DNA from: Synergistaceae bacterium
GTDB lineage: Bacteria; Synergistota; Synergistia; Synergistales; Aminobacteriaceae
DNA: 41,269 nt
NCBI GenBank assembly: GCA_031280635.1
Contig: JAITGK010000119.1
Location: 1 to 41,269, forward strand
Direction of reading: 5' to 3'
The notes below the pieces were generated by a model. That model was not told the DNA's origin, did not search any database, and worked only from the letters and a program-made list of their open reading frames with translations. A program made the translations under genes and the position numbers. Below are positions 1 through 7,732 of this stretch, in pieces. Every line of letters starts with the position of its first letter. The stretch's first letter is position 1.

Positions 1-135
1 ATATTGCGACAAATCCGCGTGTCATATGGTTTTTCAACACGTGTGTCATTATTTTTGAAAATCATTGTGCTGCAAGTGTTTAGTTTAAAAATATCATTAT
101 TTAAATAACACTCTCGTAAGGAGGAAAATGTCTCT
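1..135. other. AT-rich upstream region, no gene seen
   Basis: I see no supported gene here. The only notable element is a strong ribosome binding site (AAGGAGG, about 118-124) serving the first gene. An ATG at 128 lies close to this site but opens only a 14-codon frame. Confidence 0.5.
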
Positions 136-987
136 GTGGATATTTTGGATCTGCGCGATAAAGTCACTATAGGTATACCTGTTTATAACGAAGCTCGATT
201 TATTCGAGAAACGCTGGAGAGCGCCATCATTCAAGGTGTGACTGTATCTGTCTCTGATAACGCATCCACAGATGGGACTTCTGAGATATGTCAGGAATAC
301 GCGGATAAAGGCTTGATTCAATATAAACTATGGACGGAAAATCAAGGTTCTTATGTTAATGGGTGCTTTTTGGCAAATACAGTGAAAACACCCTATTATA
401 TGCTCCTAGGTGGGCATGATCTTTTGCAGCCTGGCTATGTTGACGCGCTTTTTAAAAAATTGGACAAAGATTCGAAATCCGTATTGTGTTACACCACAGT
501 TACAAAAGAGATTGACGCTCATGGGCATTTGCTCCGAACAATCGACGACGCAATACTTGTGGACTCTATGCGTTCCAGCTATCCATTTAAAAGAGTGATG
601 ACTATTTATCAATGTCAAGGTTATATGGCTATTCAAGGCCTGACGCGGTCTCTTTTTTTAAAAAAAGCGCTACAAAACATTCCAAAGCCCTGCATAATGG
701 TAGATTATATTATTTTGAGTTATCTGGCATCATGGGGGCAATGGAACTATATAACATCGCATAATTACATTCGACGTGAATTTCGGTCGCTGGAGCTATT
801 AGATGTGTGGCGTAGGCATAATGACATGCTAAAGATGAGTCAACAGGGGCAAAGAAAATTATTTATGAAATACCAAAAAGATGTAATACAAAATATTCCA
901 AGTAACAAACTGATTAAGTGGTATTACCTCCGCCAGTGGGAAAAAACTTCAAAAGTAGGATGGGGGAATTACTTTGTTTTTGAATAA
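136..987 (+). CDS. Family 2 glycosyltransferase
   Basis: A 283-residue GT2-type (GT-A fold) glycosyltransferase, expected to transfer a sugar from a nucleotide-sugar donor in the cytoplasm. The N-terminus shows the nucleotide-binding strand (VTIGIPVYNE, residues ~10-19) and the SDNASTDGT motif typical of GT2. Where most GT2 enzymes have a DXD metal motif, this one reads LGGHDLL (~res 95), so only one acidic residue is in place. That variant is known in some GT2 branches but makes the donor hard to guess. The start is GTG at 136, 11 bases after AAGGAGG; the nearer ATG (128) is out of frame. The gene is AT-rich like the next four genes and unlike the rest of the window, suggesting acquisition by transfer. 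It is likely part of the surface or flagellar glycan island. The acceptor is unknown. Confidence 0.8.
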   Translation: MDILDLRDKVTIGIPVYNEARFIRETLESAIIQGVTVSVSDNASTDGTSEICQEYADKGLIQYKLWTENQGSYVNGCFLANTVKTPYYMLLGGHDLLQPGYVDALFKKLDKDSKSVLCYTTVTKEIDAHGHLLRTIDDAILVDSMRSSYPFKRVMTIYQCQGYMAIQGLTRSLFLKKALQNIPKPCIMVDYIILSYLASWGQWNYITSHNYIRREFRSLELLDVWRRHNDMLKMSQQGQRKLFMKYQKDVIQNIPSNKLIKWYYLRQWEKTSKVGWGNYFVFE

Positions 988-1144
988 TTGTAGTGTGAAG
1001 CATATATTGAGAGCGATGTTATATCACATTTGATAAAAAATTGCCGGAAGATATCAATGAAAATATTAAACAGGTTCTTACGCTATTTTTCAATGAACTG
1101 CGTTCTCTTTAAAAAAACGAAAACTTTATCGCGAGGTGATGGAA

Positions 1145-2407
1145 ATGCTACTCAAAGACATAAAATTTCCTATCGAAACATTTGCTCAAGATGTTCTGGA
1201 GAAAGTTTCTCAAGAAATACAAACAACTTCAGAGATGACTGTACTTGAAAGGAAATTCTTAAACGGGCTTTTAAATTATTTTCGACCGCGGAAAATTTTA
1301 GAGATTGGCGTTTCTGCTGGGGGAAGTTCCGCGATTATTTTAAATACTATTAAAAATAGCGAAAAAGCCAAACTTTTCTCGGTAGATTATTCCATATCAT
1401 ATTATAAAGACTCTTTGTTAGATGTAGGCTGGAAAGCGAAGGAATTGTTTTCCGGCAATCGGCAATGGACATTGAAAATAGGGGTAGACGTCGCTGAGGT
1501 TATCGAAGAAATTGGATCGGGAATAGATTTTGTCCTGCTAGATACCGTGCATCGTCATCCAGCGGAAACATTGAGTTTCATTTCGATATTTCCTTATTTA
1601 TCGCCGCGTTGTGTGGTAGTCTTACATGATATCAACCTCTTTGACCCCAATTTTTCTGAGGTAAATATCGCTTATGCCACAAAAATACTCTTTGATACGA
1701 TTGCAGCAGATAAGATAGTCCCTATTTTGGGCGATAATAATATTCATCCCAATATAGGAGTTTTTCAAATCAATGAAGATACGCTGAAATATATATCGGA
1801 TGTTTTCAGAAGTTTGTATTTTCCTTGGGGTTTTCAGGTGGACAAAAGAATATTAAACGCAACAGAGAGAATAGTGAAAACAAAGTATTCATATGAAAAT
1901 TTTGAACTTTTCCAAAAATCTATTACGCGAATGTCAGAATTATTGCGCCCATATCGTCCAGGTCCTCCTCCTGTTTTGATGTTCCAAGGAACGGTATACC
2001 CCATTTCCGCGCCTGGTTTCACTAAAAGTACTTCAGGTTTTGACGAAGTCAATGCTTGGGGTGTTTGGAACAATGGAAACTATGCTTCGATTGTATTTAA
2101 AAAACCAGACCATATATCTGATATGACTCTTCACTTGGTAGCGCGTTTTTTTGTCGTGCCACCTAAAATTTCGTCACAGCGGGTAAATTTATTTATCAAT
2201 GGACAATTTCTTGCTACCTTGGAAGGCGACAGCATGACCTCAGTGGCAAAAAATTTTTCTATCAAGAAGGACATGATGGAGGGAGAGAGGGGTTATATCT
2301 CTCTTGAATTTGAATTCCCAGGCGCTGTTTCTCCCGTTGAACTTGGATTGAACGATTATGACCATAGAAAATTGGCAATGGGGTTATGCAAAATAGAAAT
2401 ATTATAG
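1145..2407 (+). CDS. SAM-dependent methyltransferase with C-terminal beta-rich domain
   Basis: A 420-residue two-domain protein. Residues ~50-210 look like a class I methyltransferase of the Methyltransf_24/cephalosporin-hydroxylase-like type: motif I is ILEIGVSAGGSS, followed by an acidic strand end (FSVDY), then FVLLDTVHRHP and VVVLHDINLF. The last ~130 residues are rich in alternating hydrophobic and polar residues (for example VNLFINGQFLATL), suggesting a beta-sandwich. I do not recognise that domain. Two in-frame start codons lie upstream (1136 GTG, 1139 ATG), but the GAGGTGA at 1133-1139 overlaps them and fits the ATG at 1145 with a 5-base spacer. The AT-rich composition matches neighbouring glycan genes. 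It probably methylates a sugar or glycan; the substrate is not visible. Confidence 0.72.
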   Translation: MLLKDIKFPIETFAQDVLEKVSQEIQTTSEMTVLERKFLNGLLNYFRPRKILEIGVSAGGSSAIILNTIKNSEKAKLFSVDYSISYYKDSLLDVGWKAKELFSGNRQWTLKIGVDVAEVIEEIGSGIDFVLLDTVHRHPAETLSFISIFPYLSPRCVVVLHDINLFDPNFSEVNIAYATKILFDTIAADKIVPILGDNNIHPNIGVFQINEDTLKYISDVFRSLYFPWGFQVDKRILNATERIVKTKYSYENFELFQKSITRMSELLRPYRPGPPPVLMFQGTVYPISAPGFTKSTSGFDEVNAWGVWNNGNYASIVFKKPDHISDMTLHLVARFFVVPPKISSQRVNLFINGQFLATLEGDSMTSVAKNFSIKKDMMEGERGYISLEFEFPGAVSPVELGLNDYDHRKLAMGLCKIEIL

Positions 2408-2454
2408 TGTTTTATATGAAAACTAGTAATAAATTAGAAAATTTATTTTGTTAA

Positions 2455-2664
2455 TCCGACTCTTTACTCAAACGCTGGTTGCTTGGTACTTATTCAGGCG
2501 TGGTGAAAGAAATGCGTTTGTGGGCTTATTTTAACGAGTATGTGTTTCGTTTTAATCGGAAGAAATCAGCAAAATGAGGACTATTGTTTTATCGCTTATT
2601 AGAGCGCGCTATGCGAGTTCCATCAACTACGCGGGATGAACCGGGCATAAGCGCTGAGAATTAG
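2455..2664 (+). pseudogene. IS1595-type transposase C-terminal remnant
   Basis: The ~380-base gap between two glycan genes holds the decayed tail of an IS1595-family (ISXO2-like) transposase. Read in one frame it gives KRWLLGTYSG, then YFNEYVFRFNRKKS, then GLLFYRLLERAM, which matches the end of these DDE transposases (…RWLLGTHQG…EYVFRFNRR…RGLLFYRLL…). An in-frame TGA at 2575-2577 sits where the family has Arg (CGA to TGA), and the N-terminal ~80% is absent. No clear terminal inverted repeats are visible. It marks an old insertion inside the AT-rich part of the island. The rest of 2408-2788 holds nothing else I can support apart from a weak promoter-like box. Confidence 0.75.
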
Positions 2665-2711
2665 GACAGTGAATTAAATAACTATATTTTCAAATTATTA
2701 TGAATGTAAAT

Positions 2712-2736
2712 TTGGCAATTTAATTAAGTTTATAAT
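2712..2736 (+). promoter_or_regulatory. Weak promoter-like boxes upstream of CBS-methyltransferase gene
   Basis: A perfect TATAAT (2731-2736) follows TTGGCA (2712-2717), but the spacer is only 13 bases and the region is very AT-rich, so this may be chance. It would place a transcription start ~45 bases before the gene at 2789. Confidence 0.28.
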
Positions 2737-2788
2737 TATGTAAAGAAAATATGACTGAATCAACACTTAACTTTGAGGAGGATTTTTC

Positions 2789-3928
2789 ATGTTGATGGTT
2801 AACCAAGAAAATACGCTCTCTTTTGCTTTAGCCAAAATGATTGAAATGAAAGAAGATTACATTGTTGTGGTAAACGCCGCCGGGCAACTTGTTGGTTTAT
2901 TAACCCGTGGAGATATACTGCGTTCGGTCAGAGAGCCAAGAAACTTCAACAACGCTTTGAAAAATATATGCAACATACATCCCAAACATGTATCGCTGGA
3001 ACATAATGATTACATTGAGCAGGCGCAGTCTATAATTGAAAAAAACGCTAATATTCATGCCGTGCTTGTTGTGGATTCAGAATCTCGCCCTGTTAGTTTT
3101 ATAAATAAAGAGGATTTTCAGCCTACAACCAATATAAAATTGGATTATCCCACGTCTTGTCGTAATTTCCCAAGATGGGCTTCAGCGCCTAATCCGCTAC
3201 TAGAGAAAATTATTTCTCAAAATAAGGAAAAATACACGATCTATGCCGACAAATATAAGGACTACAGAGAACAACTTACGCGCATTCCTATCGAGCCTTC
3301 TCTCTCTGAAGATATGTCTCCTCATTATCATAACTCTTGCCTGCCTCCTTTGGATTCCAGCCTTTTATATATCATGATAAGTGAATTTAAGCCCAAAAAG
3401 TTTATTGAGGTAGGGTCGGGACATTCTACACAATTTGCCAAACGCGCCATATTGGATTCGTCTATACGTTGCGAGCTTATCTCCATAGATCCGGAACCAA
3501 GGGTACAGATAGACTCCATCTGCGACAAAATTATAAGAAATGGACTTGAAACGTTGGACACTTCTTTGTTCGATGAACTGGAAGCTGGAGATATTCTGTT
3601 TACGGATAATTCGCACAGGTCTTTCATGAATTCTGACGTTACCGTAGTTTTTACTGAAATACTGCCCAGGCTCAAGCAAGGTGTGGTGGTCCATTTTCAC
3701 GATATATTTTTGCCCTTCGACTATCCGTTAGGATGGCAGAGATATTTTTATAACGAACAGTATTTGTTGGCATCTGTTTTGCTGAACTCGAAAGAAACGG
3801 CCTTTGACATTATTTTTCCGAGTTTCTTTGCGTCACAAGATGAAACAATCAAAAACACACTGCGGCAAAATATCCCTGAATTCAAAGATAACATTTATGG
3901 TGCCAGTTTTTGGATATTGAAACGGTAA
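2789..3928 (+). CDS. CBS-domain pair fused to SAM methyltransferase-like domain
   Basis: A 379-residue fusion. Residues ~1-115 form a tandem CBS pair: each half has the hydrophobic strand plus G-x-L/V pattern (VVNAAGQLVGLLTRGDIL and VLVVDSESRPVSFINKEDF). CBS pairs usually bind adenine nucleotides or SAM. Residues ~190-375 resemble a class I methyltransferase (FIEVGSGHSTQFAKRA as motif I; ISIDPEP after the second strand; GDILFTDNSH; VVVHFHDIF). A strong GAGGAGG (2775-2781) with a 7-base spacer fixes the ATG start. A second CBS-methyltransferase fusion, with a different methyltransferase branch, lies at 10446-11537, so this architecture recurs within one island. CBS might gate activity by nucleotide or SAM level; that is inference. 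The biological substrate is unknown. Confidence 0.7.
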   Translation: MLMVNQENTLSFALAKMIEMKEDYIVVVNAAGQLVGLLTRGDILRSVREPRNFNNALKNICNIHPKHVSLEHNDYIEQAQSIIEKNANIHAVLVVDSESRPVSFINKEDFQPTTNIKLDYPTSCRNFPRWASAPNPLLEKIISQNKEKYTIYADKYKDYREQLTRIPIEPSLSEDMSPHYHNSCLPPLDSSLLYIMISEFKPKKFIEVGSGHSTQFAKRAILDSSIRCELISIDPEPRVQIDSICDKIIRNGLETLDTSLFDELEAGDILFTDNSHRSFMNSDVTVVFTEILPRLKQGVVVHFHDIFLPFDYPLGWQRYFYNEQYLLASVLLNSKETAFDIIFPSFFASQDETIKNTLRQNIPEFKDNIYGASFWILKR

Positions 3929-4088
3929 GTAAAAAGCGTAAATTTGAGCATGGGACGCTTGAAAGGAAAGATTGAAAATGCCCCAAAAGGAATGTTAAAG
4001 CTGTTGGCTCTTTTATGAGCAAAACTTCTGATGTTCATAATTAATAATATTTCAGTAATCATTTTATTATTTCAGGGAGGGCAATTTT

Positions 4089-5321
4089 ATGAATATGTCT
4101 TTTCGAGACACTATTCGCATAGTTTTTGTAATTCCTAGTCTAGTAAGTGGCGGCATGGAGCGTGTGGTCGTAACTTTGGCAAACGCTTTTTATAAACGCG
4201 GCTATGAAATTGATTTATGGATAACCAGTACGGGTGAAGGCCCTTCCTCAAAAGATATTCTCCCTGGTATACATATCGTTCCTCTAGAATTTCCAGGTAG
4301 AGGTACTTACGTGAATGAACTGCTGTGTGGGAAGAATATATTTCTTGCCTTTTGGCGGTTGTTGCTCTGCGCCTGTAAATACATTTGGTACTGGAAGGAT
4401 ATGGTAAATACTATTTACCGGTACATAGGTAAAAGGTCTCCCGCGTTTCTGATTTGCAACCATTTCAGCGCGCCAGTAATCGCCGCCGCTTCCAAAAAAG
4501 AAATAAAACCTTGTGTGATCATCATTGAACATAATACATATTCACACCTTTTTACGCCATATACGTCCGCGCTGAACGATTGGTTTATAAAGTTCTTTTC
4601 TTCTTTTTTTTATAAAAAAGCGGATAAAGTAGTTGGTGTTTCCAAAGGAGTAATTGACGATCTAATATCCGTCGGTATAATTGACAAGAAAAACGCTTGT
4701 CACATATATAATCCTATAAATCTAAACGCGTTAGATGTACAAGTGCAAGAAATACCAAACCATGTATGGTTACAGAAAAAAACGCTTCCCGTTTTTCTTT
4801 CTGTGGGACGTTTGAGTGAACAGAAGAATTACGATGTTTTACTCAAGGCATTTGCGCTGTTCAAGAAAAAAACGGATTGCAGGCTGATTGTTCTAGGTGA
4901 GGGTACATTAAGGTCTTCACTTGAAAAACTGTCGAGAGAACTCAGTCTCACGGATTCAATAAGTCTACCGGGATTTCAAAGCAATCCTTACGCTTACATG
5001 GCTAGAGCCGATGTTTTTGTTCTGTCATCACGCTTTGAAGGTTTACCGACGGTATTGCTCGAGGCTTTGGCTTGTGGAACAACCTGTGTGTCAACGGATT
5101 GCCCCAGCGGTCCCAGTGAGATTTTAGCCAACGGTCAACTTGGGTATCTCGTTCCTGTCGGTTCCCCAGAGGCCTTATCGGAGGGAATGCGGAAGGCTTT
5201 AGACAAACCTTTTCCCAAAGAAAAACTGCGTCAACGCGCCGAAGATTTTTCGGAAGATAAGGCAATTCAGGCTTATATTAACCTTTTTAATGAACTGCGC
5301 CCTTATCATCCTCAGGGATAA
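4089..5321 (+). CDS. Family 4 glycosyltransferase (GT-B)
   Basis: A 410-residue retaining GT4 enzyme. The N-terminal Rossmann half starts IVFVIPSLVSGGMERVV, with the glycine-rich acceptor-side loop and the following ANAFYKRGYEI helix/strand. The C-terminal half carries FLSVGRLSEQKNYDVLL and the E-x7-E donor-site signature (FEGLPTVLLEALACG). GGGAGGG (4075-4081) supports the ATG at 4089. It is paralogous to the GT4 gene at 6587: the two share motif wording through the C-terminus (…DFSEDKA-x-QAYI-x-L-x-NEL), yet this copy is much more AT-rich. Its 3' end directly abuts a broken extra copy of the second gene's 5' end (5314-5399), showing tandem duplication. It is likely a cytoplasmic or membrane-associated enzyme extending a surface or flagellar glycan. 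Confidence 0.85.
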   Translation: MNMSFRDTIRIVFVIPSLVSGGMERVVVTLANAFYKRGYEIDLWITSTGEGPSSKDILPGIHIVPLEFPGRGTYVNELLCGKNIFLAFWRLLLCACKYIWYWKDMVNTIYRYIGKRSPAFLICNHFSAPVIAAASKKEIKPCVIIIEHNTYSHLFTPYTSALNDWFIKFFSSFFYKKADKVVGVSKGVIDDLISVGIIDKKNACHIYNPINLNALDVQVQEIPNHVWLQKKTLPVFLSVGRLSEQKNYDVLLKAFALFKKKTDCRLIVLGEGTLRSSLEKLSRELSLTDSISLPGFQSNPYAYMARADVFVLSSRFEGLPTVLLEALACGTTCVSTDCPSGPSEILANGQLGYLVPVGSPEALSEGMRKALDKPFPKEKLRQRAEDFSEDKAIQAYINLFNELRPYHPQG

Positions 5322-5330
5322 CGCAATCGA

Positions 5331-5414
5331 GTGGAAGGTGACGCGGCGTTGGTTATAATTTTCGTTCTTCCCACGCTGGATTTCTCCGAGATGTCCACGT
5401 TGCGCGATTTTTGA
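5331..5414 (+). pseudogene. 5' fragment of a third GT4 gene
   Basis: Bases 5314-5399 are ~90% identical to 6552-6637, the beginning of the intact GT4 gene. The reading frame from GTG 5331 gives 27 codons including FVLPTLD and then stops (TGA 5412-5414). The matching 3' end of a GT4 gene lies at ~6325-6439, and between the two sits an unrelated GT2 gene. I read this as the left remnant of a tandem GT4 copy whose middle was replaced. Confidence 0.8.
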
Positions 5415-5432
5415 AAGGTAGTAAATTATATT

Positions 5433-6323
5433 ATGAAGAATAATATTATGATTTCAATAGTATTACCAGTATATAATGGCGAACGTTACCTTGACGAATC
5501 TATTGGAAGCTGTATCGCGCAAACTCACCAAAATTTTGAATTACTCATCATAGATGATAAATCTACTGATGGAAGTCTCGCCATTGCCAGGAATTGGGCT
5601 CAAAGGGACACGCGTATTAAAATAATTCATAATGAAAAAAATTTAAAGTTGCCTTCGAGTCTTAATAGAGGTTTTGAAGAAGCAAAAGGTGATTACTTTA
5701 CTTGGACTTCAGATGATAATTTTTACGAACCTTGCGCTTTATCAAAAATGTTGGAATCAATTTATGATGTGGATTTTGTTTATTCACATTATTGGATACT
5801 TGACGAAAATAAAAATAAGAAAACTAGAGAACGTCCTCCTAAACTCTATTGCCAGAATATATTTATAATTAATATTATTGGGGCTTGTTTTTTGTATAAA
5901 GCGGAAATCCATAAAGCGGTACAAGGGTATAGCCCCAATTTACTTTTATATGAAGACTATGATTTTTGGCTAAAAGCATATACTACAGGCTTCAAATTTA
6001 AATTAGTGAACGAGTTTTTGTATACTTATCGTATTCACCCAAACTCTTTGAGTTCTACCATGGGGGCTGTAAAAATTGAAGAAGGATCTTACCGTTTGAG
6101 TGTGTACTACGCACTCAAAGCGCAAAAAAGAAATCCGTCGAAATGGACTTTGCCAGCGCTAGAAGCACTCCTATATCGACATAATTTTTTCACTAGTGAA
6201 GAATTTAAGGCTTATGTGGTCGCTATGTACAAAACTATGCCTTTAAAATTTATTATGTATCTCCCTTTAGCAATTTGGAAATGTTTCATTATCTACTTAC
6301 GGCGTATACTGGGTATAGTGTAA
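5433..6323 (+). CDS. Family 2 glycosyltransferase (cassette inside a broken GT4 gene)
   Basis: A 296-residue inverting GT-A glycosyltransferase. Motifs are SIVLPVYNGERYLDESI at the N-terminus, LLIIDDKSTDGSL for nucleotide binding, and WTSDDNFYEP supplying the DXD-like metal site. Downstream come LYEDYDFWLKA (the ED-Y motif with the catalytic base region) and FLYTYRIHPNS. The C-terminus (~270-290) is hydrophobic and basic (FIMYLPLAIWKCFIIYLRR), suggesting membrane association. Start is ATG 5433; GAAAGGTAG upstream is a modest ribosome site. The gene is strongly AT-rich and is flanked immediately on both sides by the 5' and 3' ends of a destroyed GT4 gene, so it appears to have entered by homologous or illegitimate exchange. 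It likely adds a different sugar from the enzyme it replaced. Confidence 0.85.
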   Translation: MKNNIMISIVLPVYNGERYLDESIGSCIAQTHQNFELLIIDDKSTDGSLAIARNWAQRDTRIKIIHNEKNLKLPSSLNRGFEEAKGDYFTWTSDDNFYEPCALSKMLESIYDVDFVYSHYWILDENKNKKTRERPPKLYCQNIFIINIIGACFLYKAEIHKAVQGYSPNLLLYEDYDFWLKAYTTGFKFKLVNEFLYTYRIHPNSLSSTMGAVKIEEGSYRLSVYYALKAQKRNPSKWTLPALEALLYRHNFFTSEEFKAYVVAMYKTMPLKFIMYLPLAIWKCFIIYLRRILGIV

Positions 6324-6324
6324 A

Positions 6325-6439
6325 GTCACGGATGAACTCCTCCCTGCTGATGCATCTAAGCGTTATACTGAAGATTTTTCAGAAGATGAAGATAAAGTTG
6401 TTATGGATTATATTAACCTAACCTTTTTAATGAACTGAT
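6325..6439 (+). pseudogene. 3' fragment of the broken GT4 gene
   Basis: This reads ELLPADASKRYTEDFSED then MDYINL, matching the C-termini of the two intact GT4 proteins (…DFSEDKA-x-QAYINLFNEL). The nucleotide run after TATATTAACC is nearly identical to the end of the GT4 gene at ~5274-5297 except for a 5-base duplication (TAACC) that shifts the frame. Together with 5331-5414 it brackets the inserted GT2 gene. The remaining bases to 6568 hold nothing I recognise. Confidence 0.7.
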
Positions 6440-6586
6440 CTCGTATCCTCCTTCGGTAGTATCATGAATCTGTTGATAGGTTTTTTTTAGGCCTTGATTT
6501 ATGCGAGTTCAGAAACCTTCGTCAACAAATTTAGCCCACTACCCCTCCTTTAGGGATAACGCAATCAAGTGGAAGGTGACGCGGCG

Positions 6587-7732
6587 TTGGTTGTGACTTT
6601 TGTTCTTCCCACCCTGGATTCCTCCGGGATGTCCACCGTTGTGGTGAACATCGCCAATGCCTTGTCGCGCCGGGGCTATGAAACCGATATTCTGGTGATA
6701 GGCAGCGGCGCCAATCCATACGGCTATAAATTTGGGAAAAACGCGCGCGTTATCGCCCTCAACGCCACGTATCCCTGGTCCCATTCAGCGCCATTTCTTT
6801 TTTTTCTCGCGTCATTCTTTGAGATAACCCCTTCGCTGAGGCTGTATTTTTTAAAGCGCCAACCGCGCGTAGCGTTTTTGAGCTTCTACATAAGCCCGAT
6901 ACTTTTTTATAAAAAATATTTAACCCCACCTACTAAGTACGTGGTTATTGAACACGCTTTTTTCGAAAAAGACGTTGTTGACTCTTACGGTCTGCTAAAG
7001 GCTCCTTTTATCAAAGCCGTATGCAAATATTTCTACAAAAAAGCCGACGTTCTGGCCGGCGTCTCAAAGGGCGTCGCGGACGGTTTGTCGCGCAGGGGGG
7101 TTTCCGCGCGATTGGGCGTGCGCCACCTTTACAACCCCGTTGTAACCGAAAAAACTTTTGAGCGTATGCGCGCTCTTCCCAAACATCCCTGGCTTGTGGA
7201 CAAAAGCACTCGCGTTGTGGTGTCGGTGGGACGTCTGGCCCTGCAAAAAGATTACGCCACGTTGCTGAAAGCCTTCTCTATCGTCCGCGAAACTGAGGAC
7301 GCTCGCCTTGTGATTTTCGCCGAAGGTCCCGAACGCGCTAACCTGGAAGCCCTTCGCTCTGATTTGGGCCTGGACAGTTGCGTCTCCATGCCAGGGTTCA
7401 CTCCCAACCCGCTGGCGGAAGTCGCGACGGCTGACGTGTTTGTGCTGTCGTCCATATTCGAGGGATTGCCTACGGTCTTGATAGAAGCAGTAGCTTGTGG
7501 AGTCACTTGCGTCTCTACGGATTGTCCCGGAGGCTCCAGCGAGATTTTGGAAAGCGGAAAATATGGCTACCTCGTGCCGCCTAGATCACCGGAGGCTTTA
7601 GCCCAAGGAATCGTTCAAGGGCTTAAAAAGCCCTTTTCCGCTGACATACTGAAACACCGCGCGAATGATTTTTCGGACGACAAAGCGGCGCAAGCTTACA
7701 TCGACCTCATAAACGAGTTGGAGCGTTCCTAA
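6587..7732 (+). CDS. Family 4 glycosyltransferase (GT-B), second copy
   Basis: A retaining GT4 enzyme of ~381 residues with FVLPTLDSSGMSTVVVNIANAL at the N-terminus, VVSVGRLALQKDYATLLKA at the start of the donor domain, and the E-x7-E signature FEGLPTVLIEAVACG. The start is uncertain. GTG 6569, TTG 6587 and GTG 6593 are in frame; the AAGGTGA at 6573-6579 would lie inside the gene if 6569 were used and is well placed (7 bases) for TTG 6587, so I prefer that. The gene is GC-richer than the paralogue at 4089, so composition changes at about 6.5 kb. Its stop overlaps the next start by one base (TAATG), so it is translated together with the HAD-type protein. The donor and acceptor sugars are unknown. 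Confidence 0.85.
   Translation: MVVTFVLPTLDSSGMSTVVVNIANALSRRGYETDILVIGSGANPYGYKFGKNARVIALNATYPWSHSAPFLFFLASFFEITPSLRLYFLKRQPRVAFLSFYISPILFYKKYLTPPTKYVVIEHAFFEKDVVDSYGLLKAPFIKAVCKYFYKKADVLAGVSKGVADGLSRRGVSARLGVRHLYNPVVTEKTFERMRALPKHPWLVDKSTRVVVSVGRLALQKDYATLLKAFSIVRETEDARLVIFAEGPERANLEALRSDLGLDSCVSMPGFTPNPLAEVATADVFVLSSIFEGLPTVLIEAVACGVTCVSTDCPGGSSEILESGKYGYLVPPRSPEALAQGIVQGLKKPFSADILKHRANDFSDDKAAQAYIDLINELERS

Noticed and set aside
128-172. ATG at 128 as start of the first glycosyltransferase
   Set aside because: It is out of frame and stops after 14 codons; the GTG at 136 continues into clear GT2 motifs.
1030-1248. 72-codon + strand frame before the methyltransferase
   Set aside because: It overlaps the real gene for half its length, has no ribosome site and no recognisable content.
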